A stretch of 64,000 nt of DNA from Chloroflexota bacterium (GTDB lineage: Bacteria > Chloroflexota > Chloroflexia > Chloroflexales > Herpetosiphonaceae), in contig JAIUOC010000001.1 of the NCBI GenBank assembly GCA_020161265.1, positions 372,001-436,000 on the forward strand, in the 5' to 3' direction. The notes under the pieces are model-generated. The model made no database searches. It was not told the origin of the DNA and saw only the letters and a program-made list of their open reading frames with translations. Of this stretch, positions 37,236 through 45,787 are shown piece by piece. A program made the translations under genes and the position numbers. Every line of letters starts with the position of its first letter. The stretch's first letter is position 1.

Positions 37236-39731
37236 ATGAAGCAACGCCAAGCGTTTGCTGCATGGCTCCGTCATGTACGCCATGAATTACAATATAGTCA
37301 AGACCAATTCGCCGAACAACTGAATTACGCCACGGTGACCTATCGCAAGGTCGAGCGTGGGTTATCACCATCGACAGCATTTTTAGAGCGGCTGGCCATG
37401 GTGCTTGAGTTACCAGCCAGCGATATGCGGATCTTGCACGACTTTGCCAACTCCGACACCGCTCTGCAAGCACTCTCGTTGCCAGATCATCTAGATCATC
37501 TTCAGCCGCAGGTAATCCAGACTAAACCAATAGTCGCCGCTACGCCACATACCTTGCCAATGTTGCCCTACCCTTTAATTGGCCGTGAACGCGAAGTTGA
37601 AACGCTTACCAAGTTGTTACAGCACCCACAACATCGCTTGATCACCGTGATTGGCCCGCCTGGAGTTGGCAAAACGCGAGTCGCTCAGGCCGTAGGCTGG
37701 AAAAGCCTCAGCCATTTTTCAGCTGGAGTTTGGTATGTTGAAGGCATTCAATACACCACGATTGCCGATTTCTGGGTCGATATTGCCAATATGCTTGGAC
37801 GCTCGGCCAATAGTTCCATGACGTTGATCGAGCAAATTGGTGCATTAATCGGCTCAAAAAGTAACTTACTTATTTTAGATAATTGCGAGCATTTGATCGA
37901 AATTAATCTTGGTTTAGCCCAGTTATTAGCGCAATGCAGTAACTTAAAAATCTTGGTAACCTCACGGACAAGCCTAAAACTACGGATCGAGCATCTTTTT
38001 TGGCTGCATCCTTTTCCCACGCCCGACCCGCAAAGCAGCAATCTGAATGCGATTTGGCAAAACCCAGCCGTGCAACTCTTCTGTCAGCGTGCCCAAGACA
38101 GCAACCATGAGTGGCAAACCAGCGATAGCCAAGCTGTAACCATCGCCCAAATTTGTCAACATCTTGATGGCTTGCCTTTGGTGATCGAATTGGCGGCAGT
38201 GCGAACCCAATTTGTTACGCCGACAACGCTACTGGCACGCTTAAGCAACCGCCTTGGCATCTTAACCAACACCATGCGCGATGCTCCGGCCCATCAAAGC
38301 ACTCTGCGACGCACGCTTGAATGGAGCTATCAACTACTTGATAGCAACGAACAACAGATTTTTGCGCGGCTCAGTGTTTTTGCAAGCGATAGCGATTTTG
38401 AGGCGATTGTGGCCGTTTGCACCGATTTGGCACCATCGAGCGATGATATTTTCGACTGTATGGCCAGTCTAGTTGCGAAAAGCCTAGTTATTCATCGACC
38501 CGATACCCAAGGCCATTCACGCTTTGGCATGTTGGCGACAATTCGTGAGTTTGCGGCGAGTCTATTGGCCGAACAACAACAAACCCATCATTATACCCAA
38601 CGTTACATGAATTATTACATTGAACTCGCCGAAAAAATCGATCGTGAACTACGCGGCAAAGAGCAAATTCAGCTGCTCGATCAGCTTGAGTCGGAATTTC
38701 ATCATTGGCAAGCGGTTTTACATTTATGCCTCAATCAACAACAGCATAGTGGTTTTTTACGGCTGTTTGCAGCGCTCAGTCAATTTTGGTATGGCCATGG
38801 TCACTTTATGGAAGCTTGGCAATGGCTGGGTGCGGTCGATACAGCCTTGGATCATGTCGATTCGCCAATTATTCAAGCACGGGCAGCACTGGGGGCAGGT
38901 ATTGTTACCAATATTCATCATTGCCTCGATCTACCATTGGGCTACCTTGAACGTGCTCTTGATTTATGTCAACAATTGAATGATCAACAGGGCATTGCCA
39001 CATGTCGGCTGTTACTTGGATTAATTATGATGCGCAAACATCAATATGTACAGGCCACCCGCTGGCTCAACCAAAGCCTAAGTTATTTCGATTCGAGCGT
39101 TGAGTATTGGCTTTTGAGCATTAACCATTTGCTGCTGGCTCAATTAAATATCTATCTCAACGATCTCGATCAAGCTAGCTGCTACCTTGATCTCGTTGGA
39201 AATTCGCCACAACTTCGTTTCGATCCCTTCCGATTATCGTGGTATCAATCATTACAAGGTCATGTCGCCTTCTACAAGCGCAGCTACACTGAGGCACTGA
39301 CGTGGCATCAACAAAGCTTGGTCGAACGCCAACAGCTCGGTATCAAAGGTGATATTGCCGTTTCTTGGCTACGGATTGCCCAAACCGAGCGAGCTTTAGG
39401 GCACCATCAAGCAACCCGTAATGCGCTTGAACAAAGCCTCAAACTTTGGCAAATGCATGATAATCAAGAGAATGTCTTGCATTGTTTAGAAGAATTTGCT
39501 GCGCTGCTGGCCTATGATCAACAGCATCAGACCGCAACCTATTTGCTCAGCTATGCTTGGTTTCAACGCGAACAGCGCCAATTACCGCATCCGCCAATCG
39601 ATCAAGCGCGATCGCAGCAATTTGGTATGTGGCTACAAAATCAACAACCAAACCATGTCTGGCGCGAAGCTTGGAGTTACGGCCAAGCACTCAAACTCGA
39701 CCAAGTTATTCGGTTAGTAATTGGCCCATAG
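37236..39731 (+). CDS. XRE-HTH / NB-ARC ATPase / TPR transcriptional regulator
   Basis: An 831-residue protein, the only gene on the plus strand between 1 and 61755. Residues 7-60 form a Cro/C1-type helix-turn-helix (QDQFAEQLNYATVTYRKVERG). Residues 113-147 contain LIGRERE and the Walker A motif GPPGVGKT (140-147), with Walker B LLILDNCEHL near 213. The second half is helical with repeated TPR-like pairs. This order, DNA binding then STAND ATPase then TPR sensor, is found in AfsR-like pathway regulators. Its place between lines A and B and divergent from the FAAL gene suggests it controls at least line B. Whether it activates or represses, and what it senses, is unknown. The ATG at 37236 has GGAGG upstream. 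Confidence 0.9.
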   Translation: MKQRQAFAAWLRHVRHELQYSQDQFAEQLNYATVTYRKVERGLSPSTAFLERLAMVLELPASDMRILHDFANSDTALQALSLPDHLDHLQPQVIQTKPIVAATPHTLPMLPYPLIGREREVETLTKLLQHPQHRLITVIGPPGVGKTRVAQAVGWKSLSHFSAGVWYVEGIQYTTIADFWVDIANMLGRSANSSMTLIEQIGALIGSKSNLLILDNCEHLIEINLGLAQLLAQCSNLKILVTSRTSLKLRIEHLFWLHPFPTPDPQSSNLNAIWQNPAVQLFCQRAQDSNHEWQTSDSQAVTIAQICQHLDGLPLVIELAAVRTQFVTPTTLLARLSNRLGILTNTMRDAPAHQSTLRRTLEWSYQLLDSNEQQIFARLSVFASDSDFEAIVAVCTDLAPSSDDIFDCMASLVAKSLVIHRPDTQGHSRFGMLATIREFAASLLAEQQQTHHYTQRYMNYYIELAEKIDRELRGKEQIQLLDQLESEFHHWQAVLHLCLNQQQHSGFLRLFAALSQFWYGHGHFMEAWQWLGAVDTALDHVDSPIIQARAALGAGIVTNIHHCLDLPLGYLERALDLCQQLNDQQGIATCRLLLGLIMMRKHQYVQATRWLNQSLSYFDSSVEYWLLSINHLLLAQLNIYLNDLDQASCYLDLVGNSPQLRFDPFRLSWYQSLQGHVAFYKRSYTEALTWHQQSLVERQQLGIKGDIAVSWLRIAQTERALGHHQATRNALEQSLKLWQMHDNQENVLHCLEEFAALLAYDQQHQTATYLLSYAWFQREQRQLPHPPIDQARSQQFGMWLQNQQPNHVWREAWSYGQALKLDQVIRLVIGP

Positions 39732-39769
39732 GTGGTTCGATGTAACTCAGCCAATTCCCAACATTCAGC

Positions 39770-40579
39770 TTAACCTTTGATTCCAACCACGCCAAATCCA
39801 GTAATTGCACTGAAGAAAACGCCCAAGCGACTGGCAGTTTGGCAATAGCGCTGCCAGTCGAGCGCTGCCTCGCGGGTTATTTGGGCCTGTTGCAATAGAT
39901 CATTAATCGCCGATTGGATGCCGAACAGTTGATCAGCGAGGGTTGGATTGGTTTCAATAATTGTCATCGCGGTTGTTTGCACCTGTTGCAACCCCGAAAG
40001 CTGGAATAAACGCGGCAATTGACGGCCCGACCAGCCATTGCGCACTCGATCCGTAATCTGTTGCACAACCTGGCGTAGCAGCGTTTTATCAGGGCCATCA
40101 ATTAAGAGGCTTTCCCAATCAGTGTCACTGACCACAATGCTGCCGCCAACTTTGGTTACCCGCAGCATTTCGGCTAAGGCCTGCTTGCGATCTTCCAAAT
40201 GTTGAAAAACCCGATCAGCTCGACAGCTATCGAAATAGCCATCAGGAAAGGGCAATGCATCAATCGAGCCATGTTCAAAGCGTACATTTAGCCCGTGGTT
40301 GGCGGGGTGATTTTGGGCGCTTGTCAGCATAGCTTCGCTATTATCAAGCCCAATCACCAGCCCTTCAGCGCCAACTCGCTGGGCGATCGAGCGAGCATCG
40401 TTGCCCGCCCCACAGCCTACATCAAGCACCCGCTGGCCTAGCTGGATATGCAATAATTCAAAGGTCATGGCCTTATATTGGGCCACTTGGTCAAGCTCGC
40501 TGACCGTGTTGAGATAGCCAATACAATGATTAGGCGCAGTGCTGGTTTGGTCGATTGCGCCCCAATCGGTAGTTGTCAT
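39770..40579 (-). CDS. SAM-dependent class I methyltransferase
   Basis: A 269-residue protein with a Rossmann-type SAM-binding motif I (VLDVGCGAG, residues 51-59), an acidic residue ending the next strand (GLDNS, near 79) and a UbiE/Methyltransf_11-like core up to about 165. The substrate is not readable. It starts 8 nt after the acylase gene ends, so the two are probably cotranscribed. A plausible role is O- or N-methylation of one of the two peptides, but no assembly-line residue demands it. It is convergent with the regulator gene; the 38 nt between them hold only a weak AATTGGC/GCCAATT inverted repeat whose left arm lies in the regulator's last codons (39719-39725 and 39750-39756). Confidence 0.85.
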   Translation of the reverse strand: MTTTDWGAIDQTSTAPNHCIGYLNTVSELDQVAQYKAMTFELLHIQLGQRVLDVGCGAGNDARSIAQRVGAEGLVIGLDNSEAMLTSAQNHPANHGLNVRFEHGSIDALPFPDGYFDSCRADRVFQHLEDRKQALAEMLRVTKVGGSIVVSDTDWESLLIDGPDKTLLRQVVQQITDRVRNGWSGRQLPRLFQLSGLQQVQTTAMTIIETNPTLADQLFGIQSAINDLLQQAQITREAALDWQRYCQTASRLGVFFSAITGFGVVGIKG

Positions 40580-40587
40580 GCTGGTTC

Positions 40588-43020
40588 CTATTCTGGCTGA
40601 AGCTTCAGCGTCGTTTGCGTTTCAGTGGGCAACGGCAAGCGCATTGGCAGATATTCGCCACGTTGCCAGGGTTCAAGTAAATCGTCAAAATGGGTGCTCA
40701 AGATATGCGCCGATTGCCCAGGGGTTTGGATATAGATAGCGCGATCAAGCGCCGCAAGATCGACAATTTGGCGATAGATTGGCCCGCCATATTGCACAAA
40801 ATCAATCCGATCGGTTGGACCAGCGTTGATCGTCGCGCTATCACCACCATTGCCAATTGTATGACCAAACCAGCTATCAAGCGGTTCGATGCCAGCGAAT
40901 ACGGCATGCGGGAAGACTGCTTGATGGATTGAATCCCAACGCCATTGCTCAAACTCACTGCCATGCTCAGCGCTTAATTCGGCCAGCGTTTGCTCCAACA
41001 CCCGACCCATCAACAATGCGCACGATTCAGGCTCGACAGTCGTTTGATCATCACACCACGCCTGATCGTTGGTTTGCAAGATGGTGGGAATCGCCAGCGC
41101 AAAAAATTGTTCATGATAGCTATACGAGCGCCAAAGTTGCTCACCTACATCATCAACCACAATTGCCCGTGCCAAACGTAAATACCATGTTTCGTAAATT
41201 GCCGCCGCCGCACTATCACTTGTCAAGCTTGCATCCCAGTTTTTGAGCAATTCCAAGGCTTGCAAGGCTTGGGGATTAGTGGTTTGGGCCGTGAGCAATA
41301 ATGGCAAAAGCTGATCAGCCTGTAACGAACGCTGATCAGCCTGTATTCGTTGCATATCAGCTTGATCAAAGGTTGGCTGCTCACTGAGCAATTGCCAAAT
41401 TCGCCGAGCACGATAGGCTGGAGCCCAACTACGGCTGATCAACAAGGGATAATCATCGGCAACTGCTTGGTTGTTGGCCGAAACCAGCATACCACTTGGC
41501 GGATTATAGCTAAATGGCAATTCATCAAACTCACTCAAGCGTAACCACGCTGCCTGCTGATTCCAACCTTCAACAGGCAAGCGGCCATCACCGCTAGCGC
41601 GAATTGGCAAGCGACCAGCGATTTGCAAGCCAATATTATTATTGACATCGGCATAGCTAAAGTTTTGCATAGGGGCTTGATACCAGGCCAAAGCTGCGCG
41701 AAATGTCTGCCAATCGCTGGCAAGATTCAATTGCAACAAAGCAGTGATCGTCGTATCAGTCGGTTCAAGGGCTGTCCAACGTAATGCAAGCACTTGATTG
41801 GTGGCTTGTAGTTCAGCATCAACATCGGAGATAATTGGCCCATTCCGACTACTGCGTACTTGCAGCATGTGATCGGGTTGATCTTTAACTTTAATTATTT
41901 CATCGCGTCGAGCCAACGGATACGTTTTGCCCATATATTCAGCGTTGCCTGCTTGATCAAGCCGTTCGATCACCAAATCTTGCACGTCAACCCCGGTATT
42001 GGTTAGCCCCCAGGCAATCGAATGATTATGCCCAATCATCACTGCCGGAACACCAGGTAAGGTTGCACCAATTACGTCAAGTTCACCGGCTTGAATCTGG
42101 GCTAGATACCAAATTGAGGGTGCTTGGGCCGCAAGATGCGGGTCATTGGCCAGCAATGGCTTACCACTGCTAGTATGTTGGCCTGCCAAAACCCAACTAT
42201 TGCTGCCCACATAACTCCCAGCAAGCTTAAATTGCTGATGCAACTGCTCAACTCGGGTCAACAGGCTTGTACAACTGTCGGCGTTAGCTTCACAGAAGTT
42301 AGAGCTGGCCATCGTCGGAGCAGGAGCCAAACCAGCACTATAGGTTGCATCGGGCAAAATCAATGGGTCGTCGGGGCTAGCCGCTGGCAGCAAAAAAGCT
42401 GCGCGTTCTGGCCCAACCTGGGCAATGAGCTGGCTATACAAAACCTCAGCACTCCAATTGGCCCCAAGGCTCCACGCCTGTAACTTCCCCGTCAACAGCA
42501 CATCGATTGGCTGCCACAAACGTGGGCTAAACCCCAAAATAGTAAATTCTGGTGGCAAATCCATGCCATCGTGATGAATAATAAATTGATTGATTCCCGC
42601 AATATAGGCTTGAATTGCCTGTTGACTAGCCGGATCAAGCGCGTTCCAAGCGTTTACAGCAGCATCAACCAAGCCTAAAGCTCGCAAGAATCGATCTGTT
42701 TCGATCGTCGGCGCTCCAAGCACCTCCGAAAGCTCGCCCCGTGCCAAACGCCGCTGAAATTCAAGCTGCCACAGCCGATCTTGGGCATGCACAAAGCCTA
42801 ATCCAAACAAGCCATCATGATAATTGGCAGCCTGAATATGCGGCACACCAGCCTGATCGCGCACAATTGTGACAGGTTGTTGAATCCCAGTCAGCTCAAT
42901 TGTGCCGTCGGTTTGGGGCAACGACTGGCGTAAATACACATAGCCGCCAGCGCCTGTGATCAAGCCGAGCACGAGCAAACCCAACAAAATCCAGCGCGTA
43001 AATTTCCAAATTCGCCGCAT
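40588..43020 (-). CDS. Penicillin acylase-family (PvdQ-like) N-terminal nucleophile hydrolase
   Basis: An 810-residue secreted or membrane-anchored Ntn hydrolase. Residues 8-30 are a hydrophobic signal or anchor after two arginines. The alpha part shows GVPHIQA and the GFVHAQDRLWQLE segment typical of penicillin amidases. The autoprocessing junction is Gly272-Ser273 in VGSNSWVLAG, which makes Ser273 the N-terminal nucleophile of the beta chain. NDPHL follows as in the family. Length is normal. Relatives hydrolyse acyl amides; PvdQ removes the fatty acyl group from pyoverdine precursors and others degrade N-acyl homoserine lactones. Here it follows an assembly line that starts with a fatty-acyl ligase, so removal of the fatty acyl group outside the cytoplasm is the best guess. 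Self-protection by deacylation is an alternative. Confidence 0.93.
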   Translation of the reverse strand: MRRIWKFTRWILLGLLVLGLITGAGGYVYLRQSLPQTDGTIELTGIQQPVTIVRDQAGVPHIQAANYHDGLFGLGFVHAQDRLWQLEFQRRLARGELSEVLGAPTIETDRFLRALGLVDAAVNAWNALDPASQQAIQAYIAGINQFIIHHDGMDLPPEFTILGFSPRLWQPIDVLLTGKLQAWSLGANWSAEVLYSQLIAQVGPERAAFLLPAASPDDPLILPDATYSAGLAPAPTMASSNFCEANADSCTSLLTRVEQLHQQFKLAGSYVGSNSWVLAGQHTSSGKPLLANDPHLAAQAPSIWYLAQIQAGELDVIGATLPGVPAVMIGHNHSIAWGLTNTGVDVQDLVIERLDQAGNAEYMGKTYPLARRDEIIKVKDQPDHMLQVRSSRNGPIISDVDAELQATNQVLALRWTALEPTDTTITALLQLNLASDWQTFRAALAWYQAPMQNFSYADVNNNIGLQIAGRLPIRASGDGRLPVEGWNQQAAWLRLSEFDELPFSYNPPSGMLVSANNQAVADDYPLLISRSWAPAYRARRIWQLLSEQPTFDQADMQRIQADQRSLQADQLLPLLLTAQTTNPQALQALELLKNWDASLTSDSAAAAIYETWYLRLARAIVVDDVGEQLWRSYSYHEQFFALAIPTILQTNDQAWCDDQTTVEPESCALLMGRVLEQTLAELSAEHGSEFEQWRWDSIHQAVFPHAVFAGIEPLDSWFGHTIGNGGDSATINAGPTDRIDFVQYGGPIYRQIVDLAALDRAIYIQTPGQSAHILSTHFDDLLEPWQRGEYLPMRLPLPTETQTTLKLQPE

Positions 43021-43034
43021 GATCGATCCCTGTT

Positions 43035-43061
43035 TTAATAGGATGGGTAAATTGCTAGCAA
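43035..43061 (-). promoter_or_regulatory. Possible promoter for the acylase-methyltransferase pair
   Basis: On the minus strand TTGCTA (43061-43056) and TATTAA (43040-43035) each match the sigma-70 consensus at 4 of 6 positions, with a short 15-nt spacer. The acylase ATG is at 43020, with GGG at 43028-43030 as its likely ribosome-binding site. The call is weak. Confidence 0.25.
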
Positions 43062-43067
43062 AACGTC

Positions 43068-43103
43068 ACGCAGAGCGAACCAGTTTCTTGCTCAGCCCTG
43101 CGT
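43068..43103 (-). terminator. Possible hairpin terminator of line A operon
   Basis: ACGCAG (43068-43073) pairs with CTGCGT (43098-43103), and AGC with GCT inside them across a bulge. On the minus strand the hairpin is followed by GACGTTTTGC, which includes a short T run. It lies between the reductase gene and the acylase gene. The loop is imperfect, so read-through is likely. Confidence 0.3.
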
Positions 43104-43126
43104 TATCGAAACAATGGATATGAAAG

Positions 43127-44698
43127 TTAAAAACGTAGGTGTGCCAACCATTGCTGAAGGCTTGTTCGATCAAGCGTTGGTAGCATAACGTTCGTCGCCG
43201 CAAGCGCAGCTAGCGTCGCAGTTTGATCATAGGCTTGCTCAGCATGTGGGCCATTCACTGCCGCTTGCGCTAAAGTTAACAGTGATTGCAGGGAATTATT
43301 TGGTGCATCCTCAGTTTGCCGCTGTAATTGCTGCATCCACTGATCAAGACCAACCTGTTCAATCGAATATCCAAGTTCTTGCATCCAATCAATCAGTTGA
43401 TTCCAAGCAATAGGCTGTTGGTTGACCAAATGATACGTTTGCCCTTGGCCGCTTGGTCGCAATGAAAGCGCCACCATCGCTTGGGCCACATAATCAACCG
43501 GCGTGATTTCAGCCAACCGATCAACCAACGGCGCACGACCTAACTGCAAACAGCCTTGGAGCAACCGATACAAACCATCGCTGCGATTCCACTGACCCGT
43601 TTGGGTATCCCAGCCAATGCGGCCTGGCCGATAACAATTAATCGGAATACCACGTGCGCGGGCTTGCAGCAGTAGGTGTTCGGCAACCCACTTGGTTTGG
43701 GCATAGCCAGTGATGAGGCCATTTGGGGTCGCTGGCAGTTCTTGCTCATAGCGTACTGTAGCCGCAGTGCTTGCTGGAAAAACACTGGTCGTAGAGCTAA
43801 AGTGTATTGACTTAAGCTTGACTTGACTCGCCAAACGCAGCAAATCGAGGGTTGCTTGCACATTGCTGGCCTTAAGTTGGGCATATGAATGCGCCAGATG
43901 TACGACTGCGCCATTGTGATAGATACGATCAATAGTTTGAGCCAACATCTGCCAGTCTTCCGCAGTTATGCCTAACTGCGGAAGGCTCAGATCCCCAAGC
44001 ATCACCATAATCCGTGAAGCAAAGGCCGGCTCCCAGCGTTTGGCATCTTCAAGCTGTTGGCGAATTTTGGCAAAAGCCTGGATCTCATCAGCGGCTCGTA
44101 CCACACAATAGATGTGGGCAGATGTTTGTGTGAGCAATTCAGCCAACAAATATGGCCCCAAAAAGCCAGTTGCCCCAGTTAACAGGATTGCTCGGGGCAT
44201 GTGCTCATAATAGGGAGCTAGACCAAGCGGATTGATTGCTGGATCAAGCACGATTTCATCGAGCAGATTAAGCCGATCGGCGATAGCGACACCATGAGCA
44301 AGTTGGGCAATCGTTGGCTGCTCAAATAATTGACGTGCTGTCAGCCGAATGCCAGCCTGATTGGCTCGCGCGACCACCTGAATACTAGTAATCGAATCGC
44401 CACCCAAGGCAAAGAAATTATCGTGAATCCCCACCTGTGGCATACGCAAGGTTTGCTGCCAAATGTAAGCAAGCTGCTGTTCAGTAGTAGTGCGCGGTGC
44501 AACATAGTGCTCAGGATCACTATATTGTTGAAAATCGATTGTTGGTAAGGCTGCCCGATCAACCTTGCCATTCGGCAAACGGGGAATCTGCGTAAGTTCG
44601 ACAAATGCCGTTGGCAGCATTGACTCAGGCATATAGTGTTGAAGATACTCGCGCAACGGCAGTGCCGCAGCACTATTAACCTTATTGATTAAATTCAT
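43127..44698 (-). CDS. C-terminal end of an A domain, T domain and thioester reductase (line A)
   Basis: A 523-residue protein. Residues 15-55 are not a carrier or reductase but the end of an adenylation domain: YMPESMLPTAF is A9 and NGKVDRAAL is A10 with the catalytic Lys. The N-terminal part of that domain ends the 1927-residue NRPS encoded two genes upstream. A T domain follows (LGGDSI near 97), then an NAD(P)H-dependent thioester reductase of the extended SDR kind with LLTGATGFLG near 171, SSTTSVF and YAQTK near 330. It should release the peptide by reduction to an aldehyde or, after a second reduction, an alcohol. Its ribosome-binding site (GGAG) overlaps the end of the dioxygenase gene, so translation is coupled. 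The ATG at 44698 is the only sensible start. Confidence 0.94.
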   Translation of the reverse strand: MNLINKVNSAAALPLREYLQHYMPESMLPTAFVELTQIPRLPNGKVDRAALPTIDFQQYSDPEHYVAPRTTTEQQLAYIWQQTLRMPQVGIHDNFFALGGDSITSIQVVARANQAGIRLTARQLFEQPTIAQLAHGVAIADRLNLLDEIVLDPAINPLGLAPYYEHMPRAILLTGATGFLGPYLLAELLTQTSAHIYCVVRAADEIQAFAKIRQQLEDAKRWEPAFASRIMVMLGDLSLPQLGITAEDWQMLAQTIDRIYHNGAVVHLAHSYAQLKASNVQATLDLLRLASQVKLKSIHFSSTTSVFPASTAATVRYEQELPATPNGLITGYAQTKWVAEHLLLQARARGIPINCYRPGRIGWDTQTGQWNRSDGLYRLLQGCLQLGRAPLVDRLAEITPVDYVAQAMVALSLRPSGQGQTYHLVNQQPIAWNQLIDWMQELGYSIEQVGLDQWMQQLQRQTEDAPNNSLQSLLTLAQAAVNGPHAEQAYDQTATLAALAATNVMLPTLDRTSLQQWLAHLRF

Positions 44699-44710
44699 AA
44701 TTCAGCTCCG

Positions 44711-45769
44711 TTAACCATTGATTGCATTGGCAACATCGCCATGGGTGGTTGGATGAGCCATACCCACCAGCACCTGACGGCTGCCCGTAAATGGTGAACG
44801 CGCATGAGCCACCAACATATTGTCAAGCATCAGCACATCGCCACGCTCCCACGGAAACGTAATCGTTTCGGCGTGGTAGGCTGCCCGCAGCGATTCCATT
44901 ACCGCTGGCTCAATTGGGCTGCCATCGCCGTAATAGCTGTTGTTTGGCAATTGTTCGGGCTTAAATTGGGACAATAAGCCATCGCGAATCGGTGCTTCAA
45001 GCGTACTCACATGGAAAAAGGTTGCATGATTAAACCAAACGAGATCGCCAGTAATGGGATGGGTCGCCACGGCTCGACCCATGCGGCGGGTTTGCAAATG
45101 GTCGTTTTCGCCCCAGATTGCCTGCATCCCAACTCGTTCACAATAGGCATCGACCTCAGCCCGATCGGCGGTTTGGAAGACATTGCGCCAATCAAGGCCA
45201 ACGCCGCCGCCAAAGTTACGCACATACAAAATGCCGCGATCAATAAAACGTTGGCGTAAGGCTGGGTCAAGCCGTTGATAAACCTTGCGCACATCGGCAA
45301 TCGGGGTTTCGCCGCCCGTGGCCGGCTCGATCGTACAGCAGAAGAAAATTTGGCGCGGCCAGGCTTGTTGATACGAATTTTCGTTATGCAGAAAAATCGT
45401 TTGATCAGCTGGATGCTCGGTCGAAGTGTAGATATTGCCTTGCACTTGGCTGCGCGGCGACGAGCGCTCACGATATTCCAGCAACTCACCTGAAGCAGCG
45501 CTTATCACCGTCTCGAAGGCTTGGGCAGTATCTACGCCAAAACCACGGAACAAAACCCCGCCGTAATGATGCAATTGCGTCGTCAGCCACGCTAAGTTAT
45601 TGGTTGCCCATTGCGCTAAATCAACCCCAGCAACGCTTGGCCGCACCACCAAAGGCAAGTTTTGGCCCTCACTTAAAAAGCTGGTCGTCACCAACGCTTG
45701 TTGATCGGTCGCTAAGGCTTGGCGTTTAATGCTGCCAAGTTGTTTTTTTAAACCAGATTTCGCTTCCAC
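44711..45769 (-). CDS. TauD/SyrP/AsnO-type Fe(II)/2-oxoglutarate dioxygenase
   Basis: A 352-residue clavaminate-synthase-like oxygenase. The iron facial triad is visible as His128-x-Glu130 (FLHNENS) and His322 (MLVAHAR), with Arg331 nine residues on for 2-oxoglutarate. The His-x-Glu form is typical of SyrP and AsnO, which beta-hydroxylate Asp or Asn for nonribosomal peptides, free or bound to a T domain. An Asn-coding A domain lies in the preceding protein, so beta-hydroxylation of Asn (or Asp) is the likely job. The gene sits between the two genes that share one adenylation domain. It starts 18 nt after the NRPS stop and ends 12 nt before the next gene. Confidence 0.92.
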   Translation of the reverse strand: MEAKSGLKKQLGSIKRQALATDQQALVTTSFLSEGQNLPLVVRPSVAGVDLAQWATNNLAWLTTQLHHYGGVLFRGFGVDTAQAFETVISAASGELLEYRERSSPRSQVQGNIYTSTEHPADQTIFLHNENSYQQAWPRQIFFCCTIEPATGGETPIADVRKVYQRLDPALRQRFIDRGILYVRNFGGGVGLDWRNVFQTADRAEVDAYCERVGMQAIWGENDHLQTRRMGRAVATHPITGDLVWFNHATFFHVSTLEAPIRDGLLSQFKPEQLPNNSYYGDGSPIEPAVMESLRAAYHAETITFPWERGDVLMLDNMLVAHARSPFTGSRQVLVGMAHPTTHGDVANAING

Positions 45770-45787
45770 AGCTAAAACTCCTATTGT

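Noticed and set aside
39719..39756. AATTGGC/GCCAATT as a two-way terminator between convergent genes
   Set aside because: Only 7-bp arms around 24 nt, no T run, and the left arm overlaps the end of the regulator gene.
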